Source of the DNA: Acetobacter orientalis
GTDB lineage: Bacteria; Pseudomonadota; Alphaproteobacteria; Acetobacterales; Acetobacteraceae
Length of the DNA: 64,000 nucleotides
Direction: 5' to 3'
Assembly (NCBI RefSeq): GCF_000963965.1
Contig: NZ_BAMX01000022.1
Span: 1 to 64,000 of the forward strand
The notes beneath the pieces are model-generated. The model was not told the origin of the DNA. It saw only the letters and a program-made list of their open reading frames with translations, and made no database searches. The translations under genes and the position numbers were made by a program. This document shows, in pieces, positions 36,958-46,018 of the stretch (the stretch's first letter is position 1; every line of letters begins with the position of its first letter).

Positions 36958-37961
36958 CACCGGCAGGTAAAGTGTTTTGGCTTAATACGGTCTTGCTTGT
37001 GGCTATTGTTATGCTGTTTGTAGCGTCTTTGGTCTGGGGGGAGAGCCACCTTATGGTGGCTGATACTATACACGACATGTTGGTTGGCCACCGGAGCGCT
37101 GGGGTCATTATTGTTGAGCAACTCCGTTTGCCGCGTGCTGTGCTGGCTCTGGTGGTTGGTGGGGTGCTGGGCCTAGTTGGCGCTGCATTGCAGGGCTATT
37201 TACGCAACCCTTTGGCAGACCCCGGTATTTTGGGGGTTTCGGGCGGGGCGGCGTTGGGGGCGGTCTGTGCCTTTTATACCGGGCTTATGCAGGTGAGTGT
37301 GGCGGCCTTACCATTGGGTGGGCTTGTTGGTGCACTGTGTGCGGTTGTGCTGCTTATGGGGCTTGTAGGGCGGGGTGGCACGTTGGTGTTGCTGTTAGCG
37401 GGTGCGGCATTAAGCAGTTTTGCCGCAGCGCTTACCGCTTTAGTGCTTAATTTGGTGCCTAGCCCCTATGCATCTTACGAAATTATGCACTGGCTTATGG
37501 GGTCTTTAACCGATCGTGCCTTTACGCATGTTCTGGTTTGCTTGCCCGGTGCTGTGTGCGGTGCCCTGCTTATGTTTTCTGTAGCCCGTGCATTAGATGC
37601 CCTAACCTTGGGGGAAGATGTGGCTACAAGTTTAGGGTTTAGCTTATGGGGCGCGCGTGGGGTACAAACGCGCCTTGTTTTAGGGGCAGCTTTGGCTGTT
37701 GGCTCCTGCGTTGCGGTTTCGGGCGCTATAGGGTTTGTGGGGCTTGTGGTGCCGCATGTATTGCGCCCGCTTACGGGGTATCAACCCTCGCGTTTATTAT
37801 TGCCCTCCTTTTTAGGCGGCAGTGTATTGCTGCTTGCGGCGGATATGGTAGTGCGTTTGGTACCAACTGGGCCAGAGTTACATTTAGGGGTGTTAACAGC
37901 TCTTATTGGTGCGCCTGTGTTTTTTGCACGCGTTGTTATGCTTAAAAGGTCTGAACCATGA
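36954..37961 (+). CDS. btuC: FecCD-family permease of the cobalamin ABC transporter
   Basis: Inner-membrane permease of 335 residues with about ten hydrophobic segments. Marks of the FecCD family are RLPRAVLALVVGGVLGLVGAALQGYLRNPLADPGILGVSGGAALGA, the PYASYEIMHWLMGSL region, and AVSGAIGFVGLVVPHVLRPLTG near the C-terminus (the coupling helix). It forms the channel with BtuD. Overlaps both neighbours by 4 bp. Confidence 0.92.
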   Translation: MTPAGKVFWLNTVLLVAIVMLFVASLVWGESHLMVADTIHDMLVGHRSAGVIIVEQLRLPRAVLALVVGGVLGLVGAALQGYLRNPLADPGILGVSGGAALGAVCAFYTGLMQVSVAALPLGGLVGALCAVVLLMGLVGRGGTLVLLLAGAALSSFAAALTALVLNLVPSPYASYEIMHWLMGSLTDRAFTHVLVCLPGAVCGALLMFSVARALDALTLGEDVATSLGFSLWGARGVQTRLVLGAALAVGSCVAVSGAIGFVGLVVPHVLRPLTGYQPSRLLLPSFLGGSVLLLAADMVVRLVPTGPELHLGVLTALIGAPVFFARVVMLKRSEP

Positions 37962-38647
37962 GTATATTGCGCGTGCAAGATGTTGGGCTGTCGCGCAATG
38001 GGCATAAGGTGGTTAATGCGGCCAGCCTTACTTTGCCTAAAGGCCGCGTGGTAGGGCTTGTGGGGCCAAATGGGGCGGGTAAAACTACGCTGTTGCGTAT
38101 AATGGCAGGGCTGCAAAAGCCAGAGTGTGGGCATGTCTGGCTTGGTGGGCAAGACATGGCGCAGCTTAGCCCGCTACAGCGGGCACGCCAGCTTGCTTTT
38201 TTACCGCAAGAGGCTGAAAAACCGTCTCTTATGCCGCTAAGGGCCGTGGTAGCTTTAGGGCGCTTGCCGCACGGCCAAACACATGCGCAAGCGGCTAACC
38301 ACCCCACGGTAACCCACGCCATAGAGGCGACAGGCTTGCAGGCGTTGCAGCAGCGCCCGGCACGGTATTTATCGGGTGGGGAGCGTGCGCGCATGGCCTT
38401 AGCCCGTGCTTTAGCGACAGACACCCCGTGTATTTTAGCTGATGAACCTGTTGCCGCCTTAGACCCTGCCCATGCTTTAGGCGTAATGCATTTGTTTGCA
38501 AACTTAGCGCACCAGCACGGTAAAACTATTTTGGTTGTGCTGCATGATTTATCCCTTGCCACGCGCTTTTGTGACGAACTGGTTGTGATGCGTGATGGCG
38601 CTATTGTAACGCAAGGCCCAGCTGGCACCGTGCTAGATGATACATAA
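37958..38647 (+). CDS. btuD: ATPase of the cobalamin ABC transporter
   Basis: Cytoplasmic ATP-binding protein of 229 residues. Walker A GPNGAGKTT (36-44), a Q-loop (FLPQEAEKPS), signature LSGGERARMALARAL, Walker B CILADEPVAALDP and the switch histidine in VVLHDLS are all present. The length is short for the family but complete. It ends in TAATG, overlapping a 22-codon frame. Confidence 0.92.
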   Translation: MSILRVQDVGLSRNGHKVVNAASLTLPKGRVVGLVGPNGAGKTTLLRIMAGLQKPECGHVWLGGQDMAQLSPLQRARQLAFLPQEAEKPSLMPLRAVVALGRLPHGQTHAQAANHPTVTHAIEATGLQALQQRPARYLSGGERARMALARALATDTPCILADEPVAALDPAHALGVMHLFANLAHQHGKTILVVLHDLSLATRFCDELVVMRDGAIVTQGPAGTVLDDT

Positions 38648-38715
38648 TGCGCACAGTGTACCAGGTGTACGCCAAGCGGGTGGAGGCTGCGGTTATACCG
38701 TGGTCTTTGTGTTAG
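38647..38715 (+). CDS. Possible 22-codon coupled frame after btuD
   Basis: An ATG overlaps the btuD stop (TAATG) and opens a 22-codon frame ending in TAG. The predicted peptide MRTVYQVYAKRVEAAVIPWS... matches nothing I recognise. It may be a chance frame or the remnant of a lost gene. Confidence 0.2.
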   Translation: MRTVYQVYAKRVEAAVIPWSLC

Positions 38716-38722
38716 GCCGCAC

Positions 38723-39646
38723 TTACGGGGCTGAGCTGCCAAATGTTTGGTGGGCAACCTTAAACAGGGTTTCGCGTAGCCAGCGGTGTACGGGGTCTGT
38801 ATCACGCCGGGGGTGCCACGCCTGAAAGGCTTCAATATTTGGGAGAGAAAACGGAAAATCAAACGCAGTCAGGCCCAAGGCTTTGCTTGAAATATGGTCT
38901 ATGACAAGGCCGGGTAGGGGCAGCACAAAGTCTGTGGTTTTCATGTTTTCAATCATGCAATGGTAATTAGGCACCACCATAACAATACTGCGTGTTAAGC
39001 CGTACTGGTTGCGCAATACCCAGTCTATTGGCCCTTGCGCCCGCCCCCGGCGTGAGACGCTAATATAGTCGTATTGCACCATGCTTTCTGGCGTAATGGG
39101 GTGGGCCAGAATAGGGTGGTTTTTGCGTATTAGCCCCCGCATGCGGTCGCGCAGTATGGTTTGGCGGCGTATTTCGGGCTTCATAAGCTCGGTGGCGCCT
39201 ATATAGAGGTCAATACCACCATCTCGTAGGGGGTCGGAGGCTGCTGCATCTAGCTCTGGGGCCCAAATAACTTCGCATTGTGGGCACTCTTTTCGTAGGG
39301 CCAACAAAAGGGGTACGGCCAGCACAGCAACAATCAGGTCATTGGCACGGATAGTGAAAGAGGGTTTTAAATGAGCAAGGTTTGCTAATGCTCGTGTTTC
39401 TCTTAATCCGTCTGCTGTGCGTACAAGGTCTTGTACGCTGGCCAGAATACCTTTGGCAAAAACAGAGGCACTCATACTACGGCCAGACTGCACCAGAATG
39501 GGGTCTGCAAAGGCAATGCGGAGTTTGGCAAGGTGCCTGCTCATGGCTGGCTCGCTCACTTTAAGGCGGCGCGCAGCAAGAGAGACACTTTCCTCCTCTA
39601 CCAGCACTTGCAAATAACGCAGAAGGTCTAGATCGTATCCTTTCAT
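38723..39646 (-). CDS. LysR-family regulator of the efflux operon
   Basis: LysR-type regulator of about 307 residues. The helix-turn-helix is in YLQVLVEEESVSLAARRLKVSEPAMSRHLAKLR, followed by the effector domain from about residue 90; the style is NodD-like. The frame stays open to a TTG at 39757, but Met at 39646 begins immediately before the conserved LxxLRYLQVL start, and a perfect inverted repeat lies at 39673-39696, which would be inside the gene if the longer start were used. GGAGGG directly precedes the ATG. It is divergent from the efflux operon and likely controls it. Confidence 0.85.
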   Translation of the reverse strand: MKGYDLDLLRYLQVLVEEESVSLAARRLKVSEPAMSRHLAKLRIAFADPILVQSGRSMSASVFAKGILASVQDLVRTADGLRETRALANLAHLKPSFTIRANDLIVAVLAVPLLLALRKECPQCEVIWAPELDAAASDPLRDGGIDLYIGATELMKPEIRRQTILRDRMRGLIRKNHPILAHPITPESMVQYDYISVSRRGRAQGPIDWVLRNQYGLTRSIVMVVPNYHCMIENMKTTDFVLPLPGLVIDHISSKALGLTAFDFPFSLPNIEAFQAWHPRRDTDPVHRWLRETLFKVAHQTFGSSAP

Positions 39647-39672
39647 CCCTCCAGAAATAGACGTTACATTGT

Positions 39673-39696
39673 GGAATGACCAGAAATAATCATTCC
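39673..39696. promoter_or_regulatory. Inverted repeat in the LysR/efflux promoter region
   Basis: GGAATGA, 10 nt, TCATTCC: perfect 7-bp arms with an AT-rich centre, 27 bp upstream of the LysR start and 70 bp upstream of the efflux start. LysR sites are usually T-N11-A dyads; this is a good candidate operator. Confidence 0.6.
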
Positions 39697-39765
39697 GGAA
39701 ATCGAAATCGTTACCTATCATAAATGGGGGTTGTGGCAGGCCAGTAGCGGCGCTCAATTACGGGC

Positions 39766-41403
39766 ATGAATACTGCCGCACCTGCACAAGGGGCGCATGG
39801 GCCTGTTATTCATGCCGCACCGCCCATGCCGTCTTATATTCCGCCTTTTGGCCTGCGCACTGTTATTGGCTGCCTTGGCATGCTGTTGGCGGTACATGTT
39901 GCAGGCTTTAATGAGCACGTAACCGAAATTGGCCTGTCTGACATTAGAGGAGCCATGCATATTGGCCACGATGAAGGGACGTGGCTTATTGCAATTTACG
40001 AGGCCTTTAATATTGCCGCCATGGCGTTTACGCCTTGGTTTTACATGACCTTTTCTATCTACCGTTTTTCTATTTTCATGACAGCCATTCTGGCCCTGCT
40101 CTCCATTCCGGCACCGTTTATGCCTGATGTTACATCACTTTGCATTTTAAGAGCTTTTCAGGGCTTGGCCGGAGGGTGCCTGCCGCCAGTGCTCATGACC
40201 GTTATGTTAAAATACCTGCCAGCGCCTATTCGGGTTTTTGGTATTGGTGGCTATGCCATGAGCGCCACTTTTGGCCCCAACCTTGGGTTGCCATTAGAGG
40301 CCTTTTGGTTTGAGCATGTAGGCTGGCACTGGCTGTATTGGGAAATTGTACCGACCGCTGCCATCGCTATTGCCATGATGGCCTATGGCCTACCCAAAGA
40401 CCCTATGCATTTTGAGCGGTTTGAAAAGTTTAACTGGTTTGGCCTGTTGGTTGGCCTACCTGCCATTTGCTCTTTGGTAATTGTGCTGTACCAAGGTGAC
40501 AGGCTGGACTGGTTTCGCTCAGAAACTATTACCAACCTAACCTTTTGGGGTGGGGCCGCTTTTATTGTATTTGTTATTAACGAGGCGTTTCACCCAAGCC
40601 CGTATTTTAAAATACAATATTGGCGCTCGCGTAATATTCAGGCTGCCTTGTTGTCTTTGGTTGGTATTTTGGCAATTTGCTCCATTATGGGCGAAATTCC
40701 AGCTACCTATCTTGAGGCTGTGCGGGGGTATAGGCCCATACAGGCAGCCCCAGTTTCTTTGGTGGTAGCGCTGCCCCAGCTTATTATGCTGCCGCTTATT
40801 GCAGCCTTGTGTAACAGCCGTAAGGTAGATTGCCGTTGGGTGCTGGCAATTGGCATGGCGTGCCTTGCAATATCAGCTTTTTTGGGCACATGGCTAACTG
40901 TAGACTGGGTGCGTGACAATTTTTACCTGCTACAAATTTTGCAGGTTTTTGGCCAACCCATGACCGTTATTCCAACCCTTATGTTGGCCACAATGGCTAT
41001 GGGGCCAGCCGATGGGCCGTTTATTTCTGGCATGGTTAACATGCTTAAAGGGCTGGCCAATGCCGTAGCGTTTGCGTTGTTTTCAGCCTTTATGCGCAGG
41101 CGTGAGCAATACCACTCCGCCATGTTGCTAGACCACCATGGCACGCACCAATTGGCGTTACAGGGTATGGGCAACCCTATTGTGCAACAGCTTAACCCGA
41201 CATCACCCGACAGTGGGCATGTAGCCCGTAACGCACTGCAAGTTTTGCATACTTACGTGCGGGAGCAGTCTTTGGTGCTGGCGCTGAACGATCTGTATTT
41301 TGTGCTTATCTGGGTGTGCTGTGGCTATGCCGTTCTCAACCTTATTTTGCCGCATAGGGTGTACCCACCCCGTGCGCCTACCCCCCAAACTCCTGCTCGA
41401 TAA
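39766..41403 (+). CDS. MFS efflux transporter, EmrB/DHA2 family
   Basis: Inner-membrane drug:H+ antiporter of 545 residues with about 14 hydrophobic segments. It carries IGLSDIRGAMHIGHDEGTWLIAIYEAFNIAAM at TM1-2 and LRAFQGLAGGCLPPVLMTVML at TM4-5, both close to EmrB relatives. It works with the EmrA-like adaptor and the outer-membrane factor encoded next. A long loop or extra segment near residue 440-500 is seen. Substrate unknown. Confidence 0.88.
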   Translation: MNTAAPAQGAHGPVIHAAPPMPSYIPPFGLRTVIGCLGMLLAVHVAGFNEHVTEIGLSDIRGAMHIGHDEGTWLIAIYEAFNIAAMAFTPWFYMTFSIYRFSIFMTAILALLSIPAPFMPDVTSLCILRAFQGLAGGCLPPVLMTVMLKYLPAPIRVFGIGGYAMSATFGPNLGLPLEAFWFEHVGWHWLYWEIVPTAAIAIAMMAYGLPKDPMHFERFEKFNWFGLLVGLPAICSLVIVLYQGDRLDWFRSETITNLTFWGGAAFIVFVINEAFHPSPYFKIQYWRSRNIQAALLSLVGILAICSIMGEIPATYLEAVRGYRPIQAAPVSLVVALPQLIMLPLIAALCNSRKVDCRWVLAIGMACLAISAFLGTWLTVDWVRDNFYLLQILQVFGQPMTVIPTLMLATMAMGPADGPFISGMVNMLKGLANAVAFALFSAFMRRREQYHSAMLLDHHGTHQLALQGMGNPIVQQLNPTSPDSGHVARNALQVLHTYVREQSLVLALNDLYFVLIWVCCGYAVLNLILPHRVYPPRAPTPQTPAR

Positions 41404-41419
41404 TTCTGGAACAAAACAC

Positions 41420-42496
41420 ATGATTTACAAAAAACCACTGCTTTATGCAGGTTGTGCCGCAGGCGTTCTTGCCCTTGTTGCATGGGGTGGGGCGCACTTG
41501 GTTAATGGTGATGGTGTAAACCAATATACTAATGATGCGTATATAACAGCCGACTTCCCAACCGTTGCCCCCAAGGTTTCTGGCCGTATTGACCGTGTTA
41601 TAGCCCAAGACAACCAACTTGTGCATGCTGGCGAGGAACTGGCGCATATTGAAGAAGATGACTACCGCGCAGCCCTAGATGTTGCCAAAGGTAACGTGCT
41701 GGCCGCCCAAGGGGATGTTGGTAATCTGGCAGCAGAAATAACCCGCCAAGATGCCGTTATTGCGGGCGCCCGTGCCGCTGTGCAGTCTGATGAGGCAGAC
41801 CTGGCTTTTGTACACCAAAATGCAGCGCGTTACCGCACGCTTTCTTCTGGTGGGGCGGGAACAATAGAGCAAAAACAACATGCCGAAGCGCAGGAGAAAG
41901 AGGCCCAAGCCGCCATTGCGCGAGACAAAGCGGGGGTAGAGGCCGCAGTGCGGCAAGTCGCTGTACTGCAAGCCCAGCTTGAGCGCGCAAAAGGGGCACT
42001 TTTGCGTGCACAGGGTAATGTCCAACAGGCTGCACTTAACCTATCTTATTGCACAATACCGGCCCCGATTGAGGGAGTAGTGGGAGAGCGTGGTGTGCGT
42101 GTGGGTAACTTTGTGCACCCCGGCACAGGTATTTTGGCGGTAGTGCCAACGCAAGATGCTTATGTACTAGCCAATTTTCAGGAAACACAGCTTACTAAAG
42201 TGCAAACTGGTCAAAAGGCAGTTATTTGGGTTGATACTTTTCCGGGGCACCCGCTTAAAGCCCATGTAGATTCTGTAGCCCCTGCAACAGGTGTGGCCTT
42301 TGCCCCTATTCAGCCAGACAACGCAACCGGCAATTTTACCAAAGTCGTGCAGCGCGTGCCGGTTAAGTTGACGTTTGACCCCGGCCAGCCGCTAGCCGCC
42401 AAAGTGCGGGTTGGTATGTCGGTTGAAGTAAGCATTGATACAGCCTCCACCCCCGAAGGGCCCCATGCCCACAACCCCCGTTATGTGTGGCGGTAA
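41420..42496 (+). CDS. EmrA/HlyD-family periplasmic adaptor
   Basis: Membrane-fusion protein of 358 residues. One N-terminal anchor (about residues 7-27) is followed by a lipoyl half-motif (FPTVAPKVSGRIDRVIAQDNQLVHAGEELAHIEEDDYRAAL), a coiled-coil hairpin rich in Ala, Gln and Glu, and the second half (CTIPAPIEGVVGERGVRVGNFVHPGTGIL). ATG 41420 is chosen because it begins the anchor; the frame is open to 41300 inside the previous gene. It starts 17 bp after the MFS stop. Confidence 0.9.
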   Translation: MIYKKPLLYAGCAAGVLALVAWGGAHLVNGDGVNQYTNDAYITADFPTVAPKVSGRIDRVIAQDNQLVHAGEELAHIEEDDYRAALDVAKGNVLAAQGDVGNLAAEITRQDAVIAGARAAVQSDEADLAFVHQNAARYRTLSSGGAGTIEQKQHAEAQEKEAQAAIARDKAGVEAAVRQVAVLQAQLERAKGALLRAQGNVQQAALNLSYCTIPAPIEGVVGERGVRVGNFVHPGTGILAVVPTQDAYVLANFQETQLTKVQTGQKAVIWVDTFPGHPLKAHVDSVAPATGVAFAPIQPDNATGNFTKVVQRVPVKLTFDPGQPLAAKVRVGMSVEVSIDTASTPEGPHAHNPRYVWR

Positions 42497-42500
42497 CACC

Positions 42501-44024
42501 ATGAAGCGTTTTCTTCTTACGGGGTTTTCTGCACTGGTTCTGGCAGGGTGTACGGTTGGGCCAGAGTACAAAAAACCCCAAGTGGTAAGCCCTGCTACTT
42601 GGCGTGCCACGCAAGGGCCGGCGCAAAGCCAGGTTACAACGGCCAAAACAGCACCGCAGTGGTGGGCGCTCTTTCATGACCCCATGCTAACACGGCTGGA
42701 AAACGAGGTTGCGGCCTCTAACCTAGACCTCAAAGTGGCCAGTTTGCGTTTAATGCAAAGCCAAGCCGAAAAGCGCATAGCCAGTGCCGCCCAAATGCCT
42801 AACATTGATGGCAACGCCTCATACGGGCGTGAGCGCGCCAGTACCAATGGTGTGCTAGGCCTTTTAGGCACGATGGAGCGAGAGCAAGCCGGGTCTATTG
42901 CCTCTGGCATGCCGGGGTTTGGGCCTACTGCGCTGCCGGGCAGCGTGGGCAACCCGTCTTTTAATTTACCCCAATATGGCATGAACGCCTCGTGGGAGGT
43001 CGATTTCTGGGGCCATGTACGTAGGCAGGTTGAGGCCGCAAGTGCGGCCATGCAGGCCACGGAAGATATGCGGCGCGACATGCTAGTGTCGCTTATGGCA
43101 GAAACCGCGCAGGACTATATAGAACTGCGGGCCATACAAACTCAAATTGGCATTTTAGAGCATAATATTGCGGTTGTAGCAGAGAGTGTTCGGCTTACAC
43201 GCATGCGTTTGGAGCAAGGGGCCGCGACCCAGCTTGATGTAGCAGAGGCCACAGGGCAGTTGCATAGCTTTACAGCCCGGCTTGCCCCATTACAGGCACA
43301 AGCAACCCATATGCTTAACGCCCTAAGTTTTCTTATAGCGCGAGAACCCGGAACACTTGATGCAGAGCTAGGCAAGCCTGCTGCCATACCAAGCTTACCA
43401 GTAGCTGTACCCCTTGGTTTACCCTCCGAACTGGCAGAGCGTAGGCCAGATATTCGTATGGCGGCCGATAAACTGCATGCAGCCACTGCCAGTGTTGGGG
43501 TTGCCATTGCTGACTTTTTCCCACGGGTTACGCTGTCTGGCAGCTTAGACGTGCAGGCTTTGCAGTTTAGTGGTTTGGGGTCTTGGGCGTCTCGGCAATA
43601 TGGGTTTGGGCCTACGGCTACGCTACCTATTTTTGAAGGCGGGCGTTTAACCGGGCAGTTGCATTTGCGTAAAGCGCAGCAACAAGAAGCGGCAACCCAG
43701 TTTCAGCGCACTGTGCTAAAAGCATGGCAAGAGATTGATGATGCCATGGCAGACTTTACCGCAGCCCAAAAACGGCGTGATGAGTTGGCAGAGGCTGTGC
43801 AACAAAACGAAATTGCTGTGGCAATGGCTAGGGCACAATATGTGCAAGGCGCGTCAGATTTTTTGAATGTGCTTACCCTGCAAAATGCACTTTTGTCTTC
43901 GCAAAGCGCTCTGGCTAATGCCACGGCATATAATGCAGCCTCTGTGACCCGCCTATACCGTGCTGTTGGGGGCGGGTGGGAGGCTTTCTACCCAGAGCAG
44001 CACATAACCAAAAACCACAGCTAA
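42501..44024 (+). CDS. Outer-membrane efflux lipoprotein, OprM/NodT family
   Basis: Outer-membrane factor of 507 residues that forms the exit duct. The start at ATG 42501 gives a lipoprotein signal with lipobox LAGC (Cys near residue 18) followed by TVGPEYKKP, a standard NodT opening. Two duplicated halves are visible, including WWALFHDPMLTRLENEV and FPRVTLSGSLD. It starts 4 bp after the adaptor stop. The frame is open to 42435 but the lipobox decides the start. Confidence 0.9.
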   Translation: MKRFLLTGFSALVLAGCTVGPEYKKPQVVSPATWRATQGPAQSQVTTAKTAPQWWALFHDPMLTRLENEVAASNLDLKVASLRLMQSQAEKRIASAAQMPNIDGNASYGRERASTNGVLGLLGTMEREQAGSIASGMPGFGPTALPGSVGNPSFNLPQYGMNASWEVDFWGHVRRQVEAASAAMQATEDMRRDMLVSLMAETAQDYIELRAIQTQIGILEHNIAVVAESVRLTRMRLEQGAATQLDVAEATGQLHSFTARLAPLQAQATHMLNALSFLIAREPGTLDAELGKPAAIPSLPVAVPLGLPSELAERRPDIRMAADKLHAATASVGVAIADFFPRVTLSGSLDVQALQFSGLGSWASRQYGFGPTATLPIFEGGRLTGQLHLRKAQQQEAATQFQRTVLKAWQEIDDAMADFTAAQKRRDELAEAVQQNEIAVAMARAQYVQGASDFLNVLTLQNALLSSQSALANATAYNAASVTRLYRAVGGGWEAFYPEQHITKNHS

Positions 44025-44033
44025 GGGCGGGGC

Positions 44034-44768
44034 ATGATAGACGTAAAACTGGCTAATACGTGGGATGTTGCACAGGTCGGCCCAGTAACAGTGCGGTGCC
44101 ACTTTGCTTTTGCTGATGTGTGTCATGCAGGCCTAAAACAGGGTGGCCACCTGCGTGCCCTTAACGCTGTGCAACTAGCAGCCAAGCAAACGTATGAGCT
44201 AGGGCCAGAAGCCGCGGTTGATATTGTAACGTGGGTACACAGCGGTAGCCTTACTGCCCAGATGAATGGGTTTGACGCCCAAACACTTGCGCCGCAGGGC
44301 TTACACCTTGCCAGTACAGGCAGCGGCTGCAGCCGCATTATATGGCAAAGTGGTACAGAGCGGGCTGCTTTTTACCAAATTTGGCTATTGGCAGATGTTG
44401 CAGGCACAATGCCAGAGCAAGAAACCCGCCCTGCCCAGTTAGCGTTGGAAGATGGTGGTTTTAGAATTCTAGCCTCTGGCTTTCCCGAAGATGACCCCGA
44501 AGAGGGGGCTGAAATAGAAGACGGCGCTCCCGTAACGCTTTGCGCACGAGCAAGAGTGCTACACGCTATTTTGCCCGAGGGTGAGGGAGCCGCCTATTGC
44601 ACGACACCACAGCGTATGCTGCTGCTTTTGGTTGTTGAGGGTGTGGTAACACTTGGCCAAATTATGTTGCACGCGGGAGATACCGCCACTTTACGCGAAC
44701 AAACAGACCTAACCGTAATAGCCCAGAGTACTGCAACTGTTTTACTGATAGATGTTGCTGAACTATAG
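44034..44768 (+). CDS. Pirin-like bicupin lacking metal ligands
   Basis: Protein of 244 residues aligning in style with short pirins (YhhW type): FAFADVCHAGL, LRALNAVQLAAKQTYELGP, VDIVTWVHSGSLTAQM, LHLASTGSGCSRIIWQ, AAFYQIWLLADVAG, and a C-terminal cupin ending VLLIDVAEL. Active pirins bind iron through HPH, H and E ligands; here those places read LGP and CSRI, so standard metal binding and quercetinase activity are unlikely. It starts 9 bp after the outer-membrane factor, so it belongs to the efflux operon. A regulatory or sensing role is possible. Confidence 0.75.
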   Translation: MIDVKLANTWDVAQVGPVTVRCHFAFADVCHAGLKQGGHLRALNAVQLAAKQTYELGPEAAVDIVTWVHSGSLTAQMNGFDAQTLAPQGLHLASTGSGCSRIIWQSGTERAAFYQIWLLADVAGTMPEQETRPAQLALEDGGFRILASGFPEDDPEEGAEIEDGAPVTLCARARVLHAILPEGEGAAYCTTPQRMLLLLVVEGVVTLGQIMLHAGDTATLREQTDLTVIAQSTATVLLIDVAEL

Positions 44769-44828
44769 GCGCGTTATTGGAGTGTAAGCTGAAAAAATAG
44801 GCCAGACTGAAGCTAAAAAGTTTTTGAA

Positions 44829-44863
44829 AGAGCCTTTAAAATATTTGGCCTTTTAAAAGCTCT
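44829..44863. terminator. Hairpin between convergent pirin-like and GT4 genes
   Basis: AGAGC(C)TTTAAAA and TTTTAAA(A)GCTCT form a 12-bp stem with one mismatch around a 9-nt loop. On the minus strand it is followed by a T-rich tract, so it best fits termination of the GT4 transcript; it may also stop the efflux operon. Confidence 0.6.
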
Positions 44864-44907
44864 GGCTTGGTTGTGTGCTTACGGTGCATTTGCCGCAAGG
44901 TGTAAAC

Positions 44908-45987
44908 TTAAAGGAGGGCGGTTTTAACGTGCTCTACAATACGAGCCCCTGCGGCATCAAACGCTTGTTGGCTAAATTTTGTTTGTACAAACTCACGCGC
45001 ATTGCGGCCGTAGCGTTGCACAAGCTGGGGGTGGGCAAACAGGGTGTTAAGTGCATCGCACAGGCTGTTTTCTAGGTTGCCAGCAAGACTAAAGCCTGTT
45101 TGGCCAGAAATAACGCTAAAAGCCAATTCCCCTACCGGTGTGGCAATAATGGGCAGGCCCATAGCCATGGCTTCGTGTCCGGCTAGGCACATGCCCTCAA
45201 ATAAAGAGGGTTGCACGTACACATCAAGCCCCTGCAAAAACCCTTGTGGGTTAGTGTTATAGCCCAGTAGCGTAATGGTGTTTTGCAAGCCAGCTTGGTT
45301 AATCTGGTTTTGCAACTCTTCTTTTAAAGGCCCATCTCCCGCAATAGAAAGGTGCAGGCGGTTGGTGAGTTCTGGCCGGGCTTGTAACAGCTTATGTATA
45401 GCCCGAATGAGCAAGGCATAATTTTTTTGCTCCTTCAGGCGGCCCATACTGCCAAGGCGGAGGGGGCGTATGCCATCCCAATAATCGGTTATGTGGGTTG
45501 CTGTGTCACAGCAATAAAGTGGCCATGTCATAACCCGGCTAGCTGGCAGGCGCATGTCTTTCAGCAAAAATTGTGCCACCATGGCAGAATCTGCTATCCA
45601 GAGTTTGGTAAAATTCCGAAAAAACTGGGTGTAACGGCGGGCTTCAGCGTTGTTTTTCCAGCTTACAACCGGAATATTCAGATATTTACCTGCTAACTGC
45701 CCAACCAGCGTGGCCACGCTTAATGATGTCCAAAGCACGTCCGGCCGGTTGTGGCGCAAGTAGCGTATAAGAGCGAGCGTGTAAGCTAGTTTATTACGCT
45801 TGCCAGAGCATAGTACGGTGTAGGGAATACCTGCGGCCTCTAGTTTGGCAGCAGCTTTCATGTCGCGTGGTTCGCAGGCGAGTACGGTTACGTCACACCC
45901 TTGTTGGCGCAGGCTAGAGACAACAGGGGGTATGGTTAATTGTGCACCACCATTTTCCAAGCTGGTAATAAGATAGAAAAGTTTCAT
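44908..45987 (-). CDS. GT4-family glycosyltransferase
   Basis: Glycosyltransferase of 359 residues with the GT-B fold. N-terminal domain: LITSLENGGAQLTIPPVVSSL; C-terminal donor domain: LRLGSMGRLKEQKNYALLIRA, SIAGDGPLKEEL and the EX7E motif region in FEGMCLAGHEAMAMGLPIIATPVGE. It probably adds a sugar to a lipid-linked glycan in the cytoplasm. It is transcribed away from the flippase gene 31 bp upstream and shares its strand, so the two are probably one operon. Confidence 0.88.
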   Translation of the reverse strand: MKLFYLITSLENGGAQLTIPPVVSSLRQQGCDVTVLACEPRDMKAAAKLEAAGIPYTVLCSGKRNKLAYTLALIRYLRHNRPDVLWTSLSVATLVGQLAGKYLNIPVVSWKNNAEARRYTQFFRNFTKLWIADSAMVAQFLLKDMRLPASRVMTWPLYCCDTATHITDYWDGIRPLRLGSMGRLKEQKNYALLIRAIHKLLQARPELTNRLHLSIAGDGPLKEELQNQINQAGLQNTITLLGYNTNPQGFLQGLDVYVQPSLFEGMCLAGHEAMAMGLPIIATPVGELAFSVISGQTGFSLAGNLENSLCDALNTLFAHPQLVQRYGRNAREFVQTKFSQQAFDAAGARIVEHVKTALL

Positions 45988-46018
45988 GGTCTGTGGTGTC
46001 CTGCGGTCTCGCTATGTC

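Noticed and set aside
38723-39757. Long version of the LysR gene starting at TTG 39757
   Set aside because: It would place the inverted repeat inside the gene and add a non-conserved tail ahead of the helix-turn-helix.
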